Below are positions 53,607 through 61,542 of a DNA stretch of 64,000 nucleotides, in pieces. The number at the start of each line of letters is the position of its first letter. The first letter of the stretch is position 1. The DNA lies in NCBI RefSeq assembly GCF_022655055.1, contig NZ_CP093384.1, positions 248,001 through 312,000 of the forward strand, in the 5' to 3' direction. The DNA comes from Vagococcus sp. CY52-2 (lineage in GTDB: Bacteria > Bacillota > Bacilli > Lactobacillales > Vagococcaceae). The position numbers and the translations under genes were made by a program. The notes under the pieces were generated by a model, which had not been told where the DNA came from, searched no databases, and worked only from the letters and a program-made list of their open reading frames with translations.

Positions 53607-54809
53607 ATGGGGAAAGTTAAAAGACATATTTTGTGGATGATTTTTGGATTGATTATCGGAATCTTTGTAGGTATACTTGAATGTATTTTTGGTAAAGTAT
53701 TATTATTTGTTACAAATATTAGAGTACAATATTTTATGTTTTTTATATTTTTCTTACCGATTATAGGTTTATTTATTAAATGGCTATATCAATCTTATGG
53801 CAAGGAAAGTAGTAAGGGAATGACCTTATTGTTTGAAGTAGGGCAGAATAATCGTGATGTAATACCAGTTAGATTGATACCAATTATTACACTTAGTACA
53901 TGGCTGACTCATTTAGTCGGTGGGAGTGCTGGTAGGGAAGGCGTGGCAATTCAGATTGGTGGAACCTTTACTAATTGGTTTTCTAGACACGTTTGGAAAA
54001 AATTTATACCAAGCCATGAAAAAAAACAACAGATGATAATAGTAACAGGAATGGCGGCAGGATTTGCAGGATTATTTCACACGCCGATTGCAGCAACTTT
54101 TTTTTCAATGGAAATTTTAGCTGTAGGCTATTTATCAATTGAGTCTCTTCTTTCAGCCAGTGTCGCAGCAGTTACGTCAAGCTATATGTCACAATTTCTT
54201 GGTTTAACAGCTTTTTCTACAACAATAGGAACGTATCCAGAATTAACTATCAGATTGATTTTAGTGTTATGCTTATTGGGATGTATCTTTGGTTTAGTGG
54301 GACGGTTATTTTCAATTAGTTTAGAAAAAACAAAATTATTCATTCAATCGATACAATGGCCCATTTATAAAAAAATGTTTTTCTTTTCAGTTATTTTAAT
54401 GGTGGGGTTGATTATTGCTGGACGGGGGAGATATTCAGGGCTTGGCAGCAATTTGATTGAAGCAGCATTTTACCAAGGGACAGTTTATTCATATGATTTT
54501 CTGTTAAAATCAATCTTTACTGTTTTCACCTTATCTATTGGTTTTCAAGGCGGGGAAGTGACACCTCTATTTTCGATTGGTGCAACGTGTGGTGTTCTTT
54601 TGGCACACTTATGTGGGTTGCCTGTTGAATTTGTCGCATCATTAGGTTTCGCCTCAGTTTTTGCCAGTGCGACCAATACATTAGTTGCTCCATTATTTAT
54701 TGCAGGAGAAATATTTGGTTTTGAATTATTGCCATATGCATTTTTTGTTATTATTGCTTCTTATTTAATGAATAATAATGACTCAATTTATCCTAATCAA
54801 AAAGTGTGA
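53607..54809 (+). CDS. CLC-type fluoride/proton antiporter 2
   Basis: I start at the ATG at 53607 behind AAGGGTGAGAAG (400 residues); a GTG 36 bases upstream lies in the terminator. It has the CLC-F signatures GGSAGREGVAIQIGG (gating Glu), FAGLFHTPIAATFFSME and GFQGGEVTPLFSIGATCG. Compared with the first CLC-F it has a longer N-terminal membrane region and many substitutions, yet all signature residues are kept, so both should be functional. It shares its terminator with murB. Two independently riboswitched exporters in one window point to real selection by fluoride. Confidence 0.92.
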   Translation: MGKVKRHILWMIFGLIIGIFVGILECIFGKVLLFVTNIRVQYFMFFIFFLPIIGLFIKWLYQSYGKESSKGMTLLFEVGQNNRDVIPVRLIPIITLSTWLTHLVGGSAGREGVAIQIGGTFTNWFSRHVWKKFIPSHEKKQQMIIVTGMAAGFAGLFHTPIAATFFSMEILAVGYLSIESLLSASVAAVTSSYMSQFLGLTAFSTTIGTYPELTIRLILVLCLLGCIFGLVGRLFSISLEKTKLFIQSIQWPIYKKMFFFSVILMVGLIIAGRGRYSGLGSNLIEAAFYQGTVYSYDFLLKSIFTVFTLSIGFQGGEVTPLFSIGATCGVLLAHLCGLPVEFVASLGFASVFASATNTLVAPLFIAGEIFGFELLPYAFFVIIASYLMNNNDSIYPNQKV

Positions 54810-54838
54810 CATCGTTATATAACAATGTCACACTTTTT
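54799..54838. terminator. bidirectional terminator clc2/murB
   Basis: AAAAAGTGTGACAT and ATGTCACACTTTTT; the stop codon of the CLC gene lies inside the stem. Confidence 0.9.
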
Positions 54839-55736
54839 GTTTTCTACCAATAATTCTTACTTCAGTTTCAAGAGAAACATGGAATTTGTCTAGAATAATG
54901 TCTTGGATGTATTGAATTAGTGTAATATAATCTGTTGCGGTTGCCTTATTTATATTAACAATAAAGCCTGCATGTTTTTCTGAAATTTGTGCTCCACCAA
55001 TCATGTATCCTTGTAAACCGGCATCTTGTATTAATTTTCCAGTAAAATAACCTTCTGGTCGTTTAAAGACACTACCACACGATGGGTATTCAAGAGGTTG
55101 TTTTGATTCACGTAAATAGGTTAGTTCATCCATTTTTTCTTTTATTGCCGTGTGTTGTCCTTTCTCTAAATGGAAGGTCACGGATAAAACAATTCCTTTT
55201 AGAGTTTGAATGATGCTATGACGATAAGAAAATGCCATATCTTCTTTATAAAAGGTCTTTATTGATCCATCTTCTAAAATAACCTCAGCTGAGTAAAAAA
55301 CATCTGCCAACTCACCACCGTAAGCACCAGCATTCATATATGCCGCCCCTCCGATACTTCCAGGAATGCCACAAGCAAATTCTAATCCAGTTAAGTCATG
55401 TTTTAAAGCATCATAAGTCACATCAATAAGTTTTGCTCCCGATTCAGCAACTATTGTTGTATTGTGAATGATGACTTGTTTCATTTGAGTTAACATGATA
55501 ACAACATCTTTAATGCCACCATCTCGAACGATTAAATTACTGGCATTTCCTAGACAAATCCATTCTAGTCCACTTTTTTGGCAAAAATTAATTAAAGATT
55601 GAACCTCTTCTTTGGATGTAGGAAATGCTAAAAAGTCAGCAGGACCACCGGTTTTAGTATATGTATAATGTGATAAAGGTTCATTTGTTAATATAGTTAT
55701 ATTCGGAAATTGTTGAACAATAGTTTGTGTCGTCAC
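54828..55736 (-). CDS. murB: UDP-N-acetylenolpyruvoylglucosamine reductase
   Basis: The 302-residue flavoenzyme has HYTYTKTGGPADFLAFP, LEFACGIPGSIGGAAYMNAG and the type II features YPSCGSVFKRP with the catalytic Ser and GGAQISEKHAGFIVN. It reduces enolpyruvyl-UDP-GlcNAc to UDP-MurNAc with NADPH. It starts with GTG at 55736 after AGAGAGGGTATTAGC. Monocistronic. Confidence 0.96.
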   Translation of the reverse strand: MTTQTIVQQFPNITILTNEPLSHYTYTKTGGPADFLAFPTSKEEVQSLINFCQKSGLEWICLGNASNLIVRDGGIKDVVIMLTQMKQVIIHNTTIVAESGAKLIDVTYDALKHDLTGLEFACGIPGSIGGAAYMNAGAYGGELADVFYSAEVILEDGSIKTFYKEDMAFSYRHSIIQTLKGIVLSVTFHLEKGQHTAIKEKMDELTYLRESKQPLEYPSCGSVFKRPEGYFTGKLIQDAGLQGYMIGGAQISEKHAGFIVNINKATATDYITLIQYIQDIILDKFHVSLETEVRIIGRKQKV

Positions 55737-55907
55737 GCTAATACCCTCTCTTAGTTAGAATAATTATAGTGGTTTCATTTTAACATAAAATCTATTGAAA
55801 AAGTATGATTGCTCATCATATCGTTCTGTTTATAAATCGGATAAAAAGCACAATATTCAGTGCAATTATGATAAAATACAATTATAGATAATTTTAGGAG
55901 GACGACT

Positions 55908-56666
55908 ATGAAGTTTATTTCTTGGAATGTCAATGGGTTACGTACAATTGTGAAAAAGAATTTTTATGAAGACATAAAGCAAATAGATGCAGATATTATT
56001 TCACTACAAGAAACGAAATTACAAGAAGGGCAAATTGAAATGGCGTTACCTGGTTATTATCAATATTGGAATTATGCAGAAAAAAAAGGTTATTCTGGTG
56101 TGGCTGTTTTCACTAAAATTGAACCTATTTCTGTGAAGAAAGGTATGGGTATTAAGGAGTTTGATGCAGAGGGCCGTTTATTAACGCTTGAATTTGATAC
56201 TTTTTACTTAGTGAATTGCTATACACCAAATGCACAACCAGAATTAAAACGATTGGATTTTCGTTTGGATTGGGAGGAGCAGTTTAAAAAATATTTAGTA
56301 AAGCTAGATGAAGAAAAACCGGTCATTTTATGTGGAGATTTAAATGTTGCTCATGAAAACATCGATCTGAAAAATTGGAAGAATAATCGTAAAAACCCTG
56401 GCTTTTCGGATCAAGAAAGAGATGCTTTTACACAATTATTAGATTCAGGATTTATTGACACTTATCGTTATTTTTATCCTAATAAAGAGGGTGCTTACAG
56501 TTGGTGGAGCTATCGCTTTAATGCACGAAAAAATAATGCAGGATGGCGTATTGATTATTTTTGTGTGTCAAACAAATTAAAAAATAAATTGAAAAGTGCA
56601 GATATTCTATCAACAATATTTGGAAGTGATCATTGTCCAGTTGAACTATTGGTTGATATGAACTAG
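55908..56666 (+). CDS. exoA: exodeoxyribonuclease III
   Basis: The 252-residue AP endonuclease/3'-exonuclease has SWNVNGLRT, the metal Glu in SLQETKLQE, CGDLNVAHE, and WRIDYFCVSNKL and FGSDHCPVEL with the catalytic Asp-His pair. It repairs abasic sites. It starts after AGGAGGACGACT. The basic membrane protein gene follows 12 bases downstream on the same transcript. Confidence 0.95.
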   Translation: MKFISWNVNGLRTIVKKNFYEDIKQIDADIISLQETKLQEGQIEMALPGYYQYWNYAEKKGYSGVAVFTKIEPISVKKGMGIKEFDAEGRLLTLEFDTFYLVNCYTPNAQPELKRLDFRLDWEEQFKKYLVKLDEEKPVILCGDLNVAHENIDLKNWKNNRKNPGFSDQERDAFTQLLDSGFIDTYRYFYPNKEGAYSWWSYRFNARKNNAGWRIDYFCVSNKLKNKLKSADILSTIFGSDHCPVELLVDMN

Positions 56667-56678
56667 AAAGGAAAAAAT

Positions 56679-57551
56679 ATGTTAAAAAATTGGAAAAAAT
56701 TAGTTATAATGGGATTCTTGGTATTTGGATTCTTAGGTTTTTCTACAGTAGCTTATTCATCTGGTTCAGATAAGCTTCTTTATGATTTAACTTATGATAA
56801 AGAAAGAAATGTTCTAACAGGAAAAACAACGCCAAATGCCAATATTTTTCTGACAAATCTTGCTGGATCTATTGTAGCAAATGATAAAGGAGAGTTTGAG
56901 GTACCAATTCCTAAAGGAACAAAAGAAGCAATGGTAGGAATGCTAGATGCTGAAGGAGATAAATCAACAGATGTTCGGTATGACTTTGATAAGGGGAAAG
57001 TCATTGCTACAGAGGAAACTAAAGAGTCTGAACAAAAGAAAGAGTCTGACGATAAGACCAAAGAAAGTACGGAAGACTCTGGTAAAGTAAGCAGCTCTAA
57101 TACCGAAGAAACAAGTACGAGTAGCAGTAATAGCCAATCACAAGAAATAGCTAATACAGCTTCTTCTAACCAGAACGAAAAAGAAAGTACTGAAAAAAGT
57201 ACAAAAACAAAGACAAAACAAGCCCCTTCTATTTTAAAGTGGATACTGGTTATTGTAGCAGTCATTGCTACAGGAGGCGCCGTGTGGTTTTTATGGAAGA
57301 AAAAACAGGCATTAAACAAATCAAAAGCGAAACATTCACGTAAAAAAGAATCATCGAAAGGTTCTAGTAAAAAAAGTCAAAAAAAATCAGGGAAAAAAAA
57401 TTCTAAGAAGAAGTCTACAAATCGTTCCCAATCTAAAAAAGATTCAACACACGGTAGGAAACAAACACATCATTCCGCCACAAAAAAAGTATCAAATGAT
57501 AAGAAAAAAAATCAGCCAAAACGCAAAAAGAAAAAAACATCTAAAAGATAA
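56679..57551 (+). CDS. membrane protein with Ig-like head and very basic cytoplasmic tail
   Basis: The 290-residue protein has a signal peptide (KKLVIMGFLVFGFLGFSTVAYS), a small beta domain at residues 30-105 resembling bacterial Ig-like modules (NVLTGKTTPNANIFLTNLAG, DKGEFEVPIP), a Ser/Thr/Glu linker to about 180, one membrane segment at 185-205 (ILKWILVIVAVIATGGAVWF) and an 80-residue tail made almost only of Lys, Arg, Ser, Asn and His. The tail has roughly 40 basic residues and no acidic cluster. This could bind nucleic acid or the acidic membrane surface from inside. It is co-transcribed with exoA. No named family recognised beyond the Ig-like domain. Confidence 0.8.
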   Translation: MLKNWKKLVIMGFLVFGFLGFSTVAYSSGSDKLLYDLTYDKERNVLTGKTTPNANIFLTNLAGSIVANDKGEFEVPIPKGTKEAMVGMLDAEGDKSTDVRYDFDKGKVIATEETKESEQKKESDDKTKESTEDSGKVSSSNTEETSTSSSNSQSQEIANTASSNQNEKESTEKSTKTKTKQAPSILKWILVIVAVIATGGAVWFLWKKKQALNKSKAKHSRKKESSKGSSKKSQKKSGKKNSKKKSTNRSQSKKDSTHGRKQTHHSATKKVSNDKKKNQPKRKKKKTSKR

Positions 57552-57554
57552 ACG

Positions 57555-57599
57555 AGATTCAACGACTACACTTATGAAGTCGTTGAGTCTTATTTTTTT
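57555..57599 (+). terminator. terminator of exoA operon
   Basis: AGATTCAACGACT and AAGTCGTTGAGTCT, then TATTTTTTT. Confidence 0.88.
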
Positions 57600-57606
57600 A
57601 AAGTGG

Positions 57607-58128
57607 TTAAAGTAGTAAGTAGCTCAGTATCGCAATATCAATCAATTCATTTTGTTCAGATAAAAAGGCCTTTTTTTTTATTCCTTCTAGAGAAAATCCC
57701 ATTTTATCATACAAACGAAGAGCTCTATCGTTACGAGTCTGGACATTTATTTCAATACGTTTAGTGATTTGGTAATCTAAACATAATTGGATTAACTCTT
57801 CAATCATGGCAGTTCCTAAACCGAGTCCCCAAAATTCTTTTTTTATAGTAATTCCTAATTCTCCAACATGTTGAAAAGCAGTATCATCATCACTTACAAT
57901 AGTAGCAACTCCTATAATATCATTATAATTTAAGGCTAATAGAATAAATTGATTAGATGCATTATAAATATAGTCTATTTCATGAGCCATAGTGTCTGGC
58001 GACATGTTTAAAGCATGAGGGCTAACAACGAGATAAGGTGTTTCTTGATTAAGTTGGCTAATAGCATTAATTAAATTTTTTGCATCATCAGGTATAGCCT
58101 GACGAAGTGTAATATTAAATTCAGTCAT
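57607..58128 (-). CDS. GNAT-family N-acetyltransferase
   Basis: The 173-residue protein has the GNAT acetyl-CoA loop in FWGLGLGTAMIEELI (RxxGxG variant with GLGLG) and NDRALRLYDKMGFSLEG, the typical C-terminal motif. It overlaps tsaE by eight bases, so it is translated with it. RimI-like ribosomal acetyltransferases often neighbour tsaE/tsaB genes, but this protein looks more like a general spermidine/amino-acid-type GNAT. Substrate unknown. Confidence 0.85.
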   Translation of the reverse strand: MTEFNITLRQAIPDDAKNLINAISQLNQETPYLVVSPHALNMSPDTMAHEIDYIYNASNQFILLALNYNDIIGVATIVSDDDTAFQHVGELGITIKKEFWGLGLGTAMIEELIQLCLDYQITKRIEINVQTRNDRALRLYDKMGFSLEGIKKKAFLSEQNELIDIAILSYLLL

Positions 58129-58600
58129 TTTTTTGATCCTCTTCTAGTGCAGTCATTAACGCATTAATTTGGTTATAACGCTCAGTTTCACCATAGTTTT
58201 CTATAGTGATAAATCTGGTGTCTTCAGAAGTTTTATGAAGTATAATTTCGATAAATGTGTTATCTATTGTATCCTTAATTAATTCTCCCCATTCAATCAA
58301 ACATACCCCTTCACCATCTAGGTATTCCTCTAATCCTAAATCATCACTTGCCCCTTCTAGGCGATAGACGTCCATGTGGTATAAAGGAAGTCTTCCGTTA
58401 TCATATTCGCGTATTAGTGTATAGGTGGGACTTTTTATCATTTGTGTAATACCTAAGCCTTTTGCAAATCCCTTTGAAAAAGTTGTTTTACCAGCACCTA
58501 ATTCTCCAGTTAAAATAAAAACATCTCCTGGCTGTGCTAATTCTGAGAGTCTTTCTCCAAAATATTGAGTATCTGTATCATCTTTTAAATAAAGCGTCAT
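58121..58600 (-). CDS. tsaE: tRNA threonylcarbamoyladenosine biosynthesis ATPase
   Basis: The 159-residue P-loop protein has ILTGELGAGKTTFSKGFAKG, SPTYTLIREY, LYHMDVYRLEG and CLIEWGE, the TsaE signatures. It energises the TsaBD complex that makes t6A on tRNAs reading ANN codons. The gene order with a GNAT gene downstream is common in Firmicutes. Confidence 0.95.
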   Translation of the reverse strand: MTLYLKDDTDTQYFGERLSELAQPGDVFILTGELGAGKTTFSKGFAKGLGITQMIKSPTYTLIREYDNGRLPLYHMDVYRLEGASDDLGLEEYLDGEGVCLIEWGELIKDTIDNTFIEIILHKTSEDTRFITIENYGETERYNQINALMTALEEDQKND

Positions 58601-58798
58601 ATTAAAGCTCCTTTACTAGTCTTTGTTTGTAAGTATATCGTAGAGTTGAAAAATAAAAAAGGATGTCGAATAATTAAAAACATAGAAAAAATAATATAAT
58701 ATAAAAAATATGACATAATTAAAAAGTGATGGCATTTTTTTAATGTCTTATGGTATATTTAGTTTATATAGTGTTAGTTGTGTGGAATGGAGATTCAA

Positions 58799-59647
58799 AT
58801 GAGTGATGTAAGGGATTGTAAGGGAATGTACTCGATTGGAGAGGTAGCAAAAATGTGTAATGTTTCCCGTAAAACATTACGCTTTTATGAAAAGTTAGGT
58901 TTAATCATTCCAGATTATGTTAGTGAAAAAAATGGTTACAGGTATTACAAAGAAGAAACGATGAATTTAATTCCTATTATTAAATATTACAAGCAAATGG
59001 GTTTTAAATTACAAGAAATGGGTAATGTCCAAAAAACATTGGATAGCTTTTATAAAGAACCAAAATTTTTAACAAAGCAATCAGAGTTAAAAGAAGAAGA
59101 ACAGCGTATAAAAAATAGTTACTTAGCAATCACAGAATGGGTCGAGTTGTTAAGGGAAGGTTCCATAGCAATCGAAAATAATATTCAAAATGTTAATATA
59201 AAATATTTTGATTCCTTTGATTACGTGTACCTAGAACAAGAATTTCATCAAAACTATATGGATGCTGTGATTAATATTCCATGGGTAAATTATTTAGAGA
59301 CGATTGATTGTCAAATTAGTGGACCGGTGATTTTGTATTATGAAAATGGTCAGGAAAAAATGTCTAATGATGCTTCTAAAGTGAAAGTATTACAAAAGCC
59401 TGTTAATAATTTATTGTCAAGTGTTCCTACTATGTCATTTGGAGGGAAACTTTTTTTATCAAGTTATCATATAGGAGATTTGTCTCAGATTAATAAACAA
59501 TATACGAAAATGTTGGATTGGGCAAAAGAAAATAATTATGAATACTCCAACGAATTATATGAGCGTTTTGTTATTGACTATTGGTCAACAATGAATACGG
59601 ATACATTTGTTGTCGAATTATTAGTACCAGTAACTAAGAAAAAGTAA
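58799..59647 (+). CDS. MerR-family transcriptional regulator with GyrI-like effector domain
   Basis: I start at the ATG at 58799 behind GAATGGAG (282 residues); a TTG seven codons upstream is less likely. The N terminus is a MerR HTH (YSIGEVAKMCNVSRKTLRFYEK then NGYRYYKEE), followed by a long dimerisation helix and, from about residue 135, a domain resembling GyrI/BmrR effector pockets (ending TDTFVVELLVPV with conserved acidic residues). Such proteins twist promoters with long spacers. The microcompartment operon 590 bases downstream has exactly this promoter type, so I infer that this is its activator. The ligand could be an amine or organic cation. Confidence 0.88.
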   Translation: MSDVRDCKGMYSIGEVAKMCNVSRKTLRFYEKLGLIIPDYVSEKNGYRYYKEETMNLIPIIKYYKQMGFKLQEMGNVQKTLDSFYKEPKFLTKQSELKEEEQRIKNSYLAITEWVELLREGSIAIENNIQNVNIKYFDSFDYVYLEQEFHQNYMDAVINIPWVNYLETIDCQISGPVILYYENGQEKMSNDASKVKVLQKPVNNLLSSVPTMSFGGKLFLSSYHIGDLSQINKQYTKMLDWAKENNYEYSNELYERFVIDYWSTMNTDTFVVELLVPVTKKK

Positions 59648-59654
59648 CATCTTT

Positions 59655-59711
59655 AAGAAGTAATTTTGGCACAAGATCTTTATCTTGAGCTTAAAAATTG
59701 CTTCTTTTTTT
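59655..59711 (+). terminator. terminator of the merR gene
   Basis: AAGAAGTAATTTT pairs with AAAAATTGCTTCTT through an inner AGAT/ATCT stem, followed by seven T. Confidence 0.85.
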
Positions 59712-59962
59712 GTCGTAGTATATGGTAATGAACATTAATTAGTGTGTTATTGAACATAATTTGTCCCTAGGGGAAGGTTTTAAATAGAGTGTTTTACTTT
59801 TTTAAAATCATGTATTATAAAAGTATATAAACGTTGTAATATAAAGGTTTATGTCCATTTTTTTGAATTTAAAATTGTTATGAGTCAAAAAAAAAATAAA
59901 AATATTTGTAGAAAAACATAATACAAAATAGAGTTAAACTAGTTATTTATTTATTTAATGTG

Positions 59963-60000
59963 AAAAACAACACAATTATCTGTGTTGTTTTTTATTTTTT
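59963..60000 (+). terminator. second terminator upstream of the microcompartment operon
   Basis: AAAAACAACACA and TGTGTTGTTTTT flank ATTATC, followed by TTATTTTTTT. It lies 250 bases after the merR terminator with no clear gene between, so it either ends a small RNA transcribed from 59720-59950 or attenuates readthrough into the BMC operon. Two short overlapping frames (MSIFLNLKLL and MSQKKNKNICRKT) occur at 59850-59930. Confidence 0.8.
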
Positions 60001-60065
60001 TATTTAAAGATAAATAATAATGATTAAAAATAAAAAAGCATATAAATTATCATATTTGTGTGTGG

Positions 60066-60098
60066 GTTAACAGAGTATTCTCAATTACTCTAGTTAAC
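60066..60098. repeat. GTTAAC inverted repeat before the BMC promoter
   Basis: GTTAACAGAGTA at 60066-60077 and TACTCTAGTTAAC at 60086-60098 are inverted copies with one extra A, around an eight-base centre. Both ends are the 6-bp palindrome GTTAAC. No T-run follows, so it reads as a protein-binding site or an RNA hairpin and not a terminator. Confidence 0.6.
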
Positions 60099-60155
60099 TG
60101 AAAAAATAGATCTCAGTAGTACAGGAAGTTTGGTGTATTAGTCATAAAAATGTGT

Positions 60156-60187
60156 TTGACTCTCACCTTAAGGGGATGTTCTAGATT
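60156..60187 (+). promoter_or_regulatory. MerR-type promoter of the microcompartment operon
   Basis: TTGACT at 60156-60161 is followed by an over-long spacer of 20 bases and TAGATT at 60182-60187. The spacer contains the dyad CTCACCTT-AAGGGGATG centred at about 60171. This layout (a -35 TTGACT running into a CTC-CC...GG-GAG dyad, long spacer) closely resembles the bmr promoter bound by BmrR and other MerR-family targets. It lies 48 bases before the first BMC gene. Confidence 0.72.
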
Positions 60188-60234
60188 ATAACTATAAACA
60201 AAGAAGAAAACGCTTTACACTAGGAGGAAAAAAG

Positions 60235-60519
60235 ATGAAGTACGATGCATTAGGAATGGTGGAAACAAAAGGATTAATTGGTTCAATCGAGGCAGCAGAT
60301 GCCATGGTGAAAGCAGCAAACGTATCATTAGTTGGTCGTGAATTTGTTGGAGGCGGTATAGTAACAGTTATGGTAAGAGGTGATGTTGGAGCCGTTAAAG
60401 CTGCTACAGATGCTGGAGCAAGTGCTGCAGAACGTGTAGGTGAACTTCTTTCTGTACATGTTATCCCTAGACCACATGGTGAAGTTGAAAATATTTTACC
60501 ATTAAGAAACAACAACTAA
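60235..60519 (+). CDS. BMC-H shell protein 1
   Basis: The 94-residue protein has a single BMC domain ([20 protein letters not shown]... [20 protein letters not shown]) and the common shell end [11 protein letters not shown]. It should form flat hexamers with a central pore lined by a Gly-rich loop (VGGGIV). The ribosome binding site is AGGAGG. It is the first gene of the operon and the closest of the three shell paralogues to EutM/PduA-type major shell proteins. Confidence 0.96.
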   Translation: MKYDALGMVETKGLIGSIEAADAMVKAANVSLVGREFVGGGIVTVMVRGDVGAVKAATDAGASAAERVGELLSVHVIPRPHGEVENILPLRNNN

Positions 60520-60536
60520 ATTAAGGGGGTACATTA

Positions 60537-61541
60537 ATGGAAACTCAGAAAAACATGGTATGTTCATCCGCAGATACAAAGATGAACTTAGTGAATAAAA
60601 AATTTAGAATGAAAGGGATTACTAATGGATTAATATCAGGTATTACTTATGCCATTTATTCAACTCTTGTTGTGGTAGCTAGTGGTTATGATCCTTTAAC
60701 CAGTGCAGCTGGTATTTTAGCGGCTCCTTTTGTTTGTTCAGGGTTAAATGATTTTTTTGCCGGAATCTTTTTATTATTTTATAACGCTAAAGAAGGTAGA
60801 TTAAAAGAAATTATTCGTATGGTGAAAACAAAACCAGGCAAAATGTTAGTCGTTGGATTTTTATTAGGTGGCCCGATTGCAAATGGTGCGTATCTTGTTG
60901 GATTAGCATTAGCAGGAGCATACGCTATTCCAATTTCAGCAACTTGTAGTTTGTTTGGCGCATTATTTTCTTGGATCTTTTTAAAACAAAAACCAACACT
61001 AAGAATTGTGATAGGTATGATTATTTGTGTATTTGGTGCTATTACAATTAATATGGTGGCTCCAGAAGGCGCACCAAACTTTACACTAGGAATTATTTGT
61101 GCATTAGTTGCTGCAGTATGTTGGGGATTAGAAGGTGTGTTTTCAAGTTTTGGTGGCGCGATGATCGACACAGATGTTGCTGTAAATTTACGAGAATTAG
61201 TTTCAGGACTTGTAGTGATTATTTTTATTTTACCAATTATTGGTGGAGTAGACTTATTATTTAATACACTATCAGCTTTTACACCAGTTATTTGGTTGAT
61301 TTTCTCAGGATTAAGTGCAGGGGTTTCATTTTTAACTTGGTATAAAGCAAACGCTATGGTTGGAACGGCCGTTGGAATGTCATTAAATGTTACTTACGCT
61401 TTTTGGGGTGTCATATTTAGTGTTCTATTTTTAGGAGATACACTGACACCAACGATGATTGTTGGATCGATTTTAATTGTTATGGGAGCTATTTTAGTGA
61501 CAATGAACCCACTTGATTTATTCAGAAAGGGGGAAGCGTAA
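60537..61541 (+). CDS. DMT-superfamily (EamA) permease within the BMC operon
   Basis: The 334-residue protein has ten predicted membrane segments in two EamA halves (ISGITYAIYSTLVVVASGYD, ISATCSLFGALFSWIFLKQK; VCWGLEGVFSSFGG, WGVIFSVLFLGDTLTP). DMT carriers move amines, amino acids or small metabolites. Choline-type microcompartment loci usually carry small multidrug-resistance proteins or other carriers, so a ten-helix EamA protein between shell genes is the likely substrate importer or product exporter. The direction is not visible. Start after AAGGGGGTACATTA, 17 bases after the shell gene. Confidence 0.85.
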   Translation: METQKNMVCSSADTKMNLVNKKFRMKGITNGLISGITYAIYSTLVVVASGYDPLTSAAGILAAPFVCSGLNDFFAGIFLLFYNAKEGRLKEIIRMVKTKPGKMLVVGFLLGGPIANGAYLVGLALAGAYAIPISATCSLFGALFSWIFLKQKPTLRIVIGMIICVFGAITINMVAPEGAPNFTLGIICALVAAVCWGLEGVFSSFGGAMIDTDVAVNLRELVSGLVVIIFILPIIGGVDLLFNTLSAFTPVIWLIFSGLSAGVSFLTWYKANAMVGTAVGMSLNVTYAFWGVIFSVLFLGDTLTPTMIVGSILIVMGAILVTMNPLDLFRKGEA

Positions 61542-61542
61542 T

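Noticed and set aside
59963-60000. ANTAR (EutV-type) antitermination target
   Set aside because: The terminal loop ATTATC lacks the required G at position 4 and there is no paired second hairpin.
60205-60219. Possible catabolite-response element AGAAAACGCTTTACA
   Set aside because: Three mismatches to the consensus and located in the leader; too weak to call.
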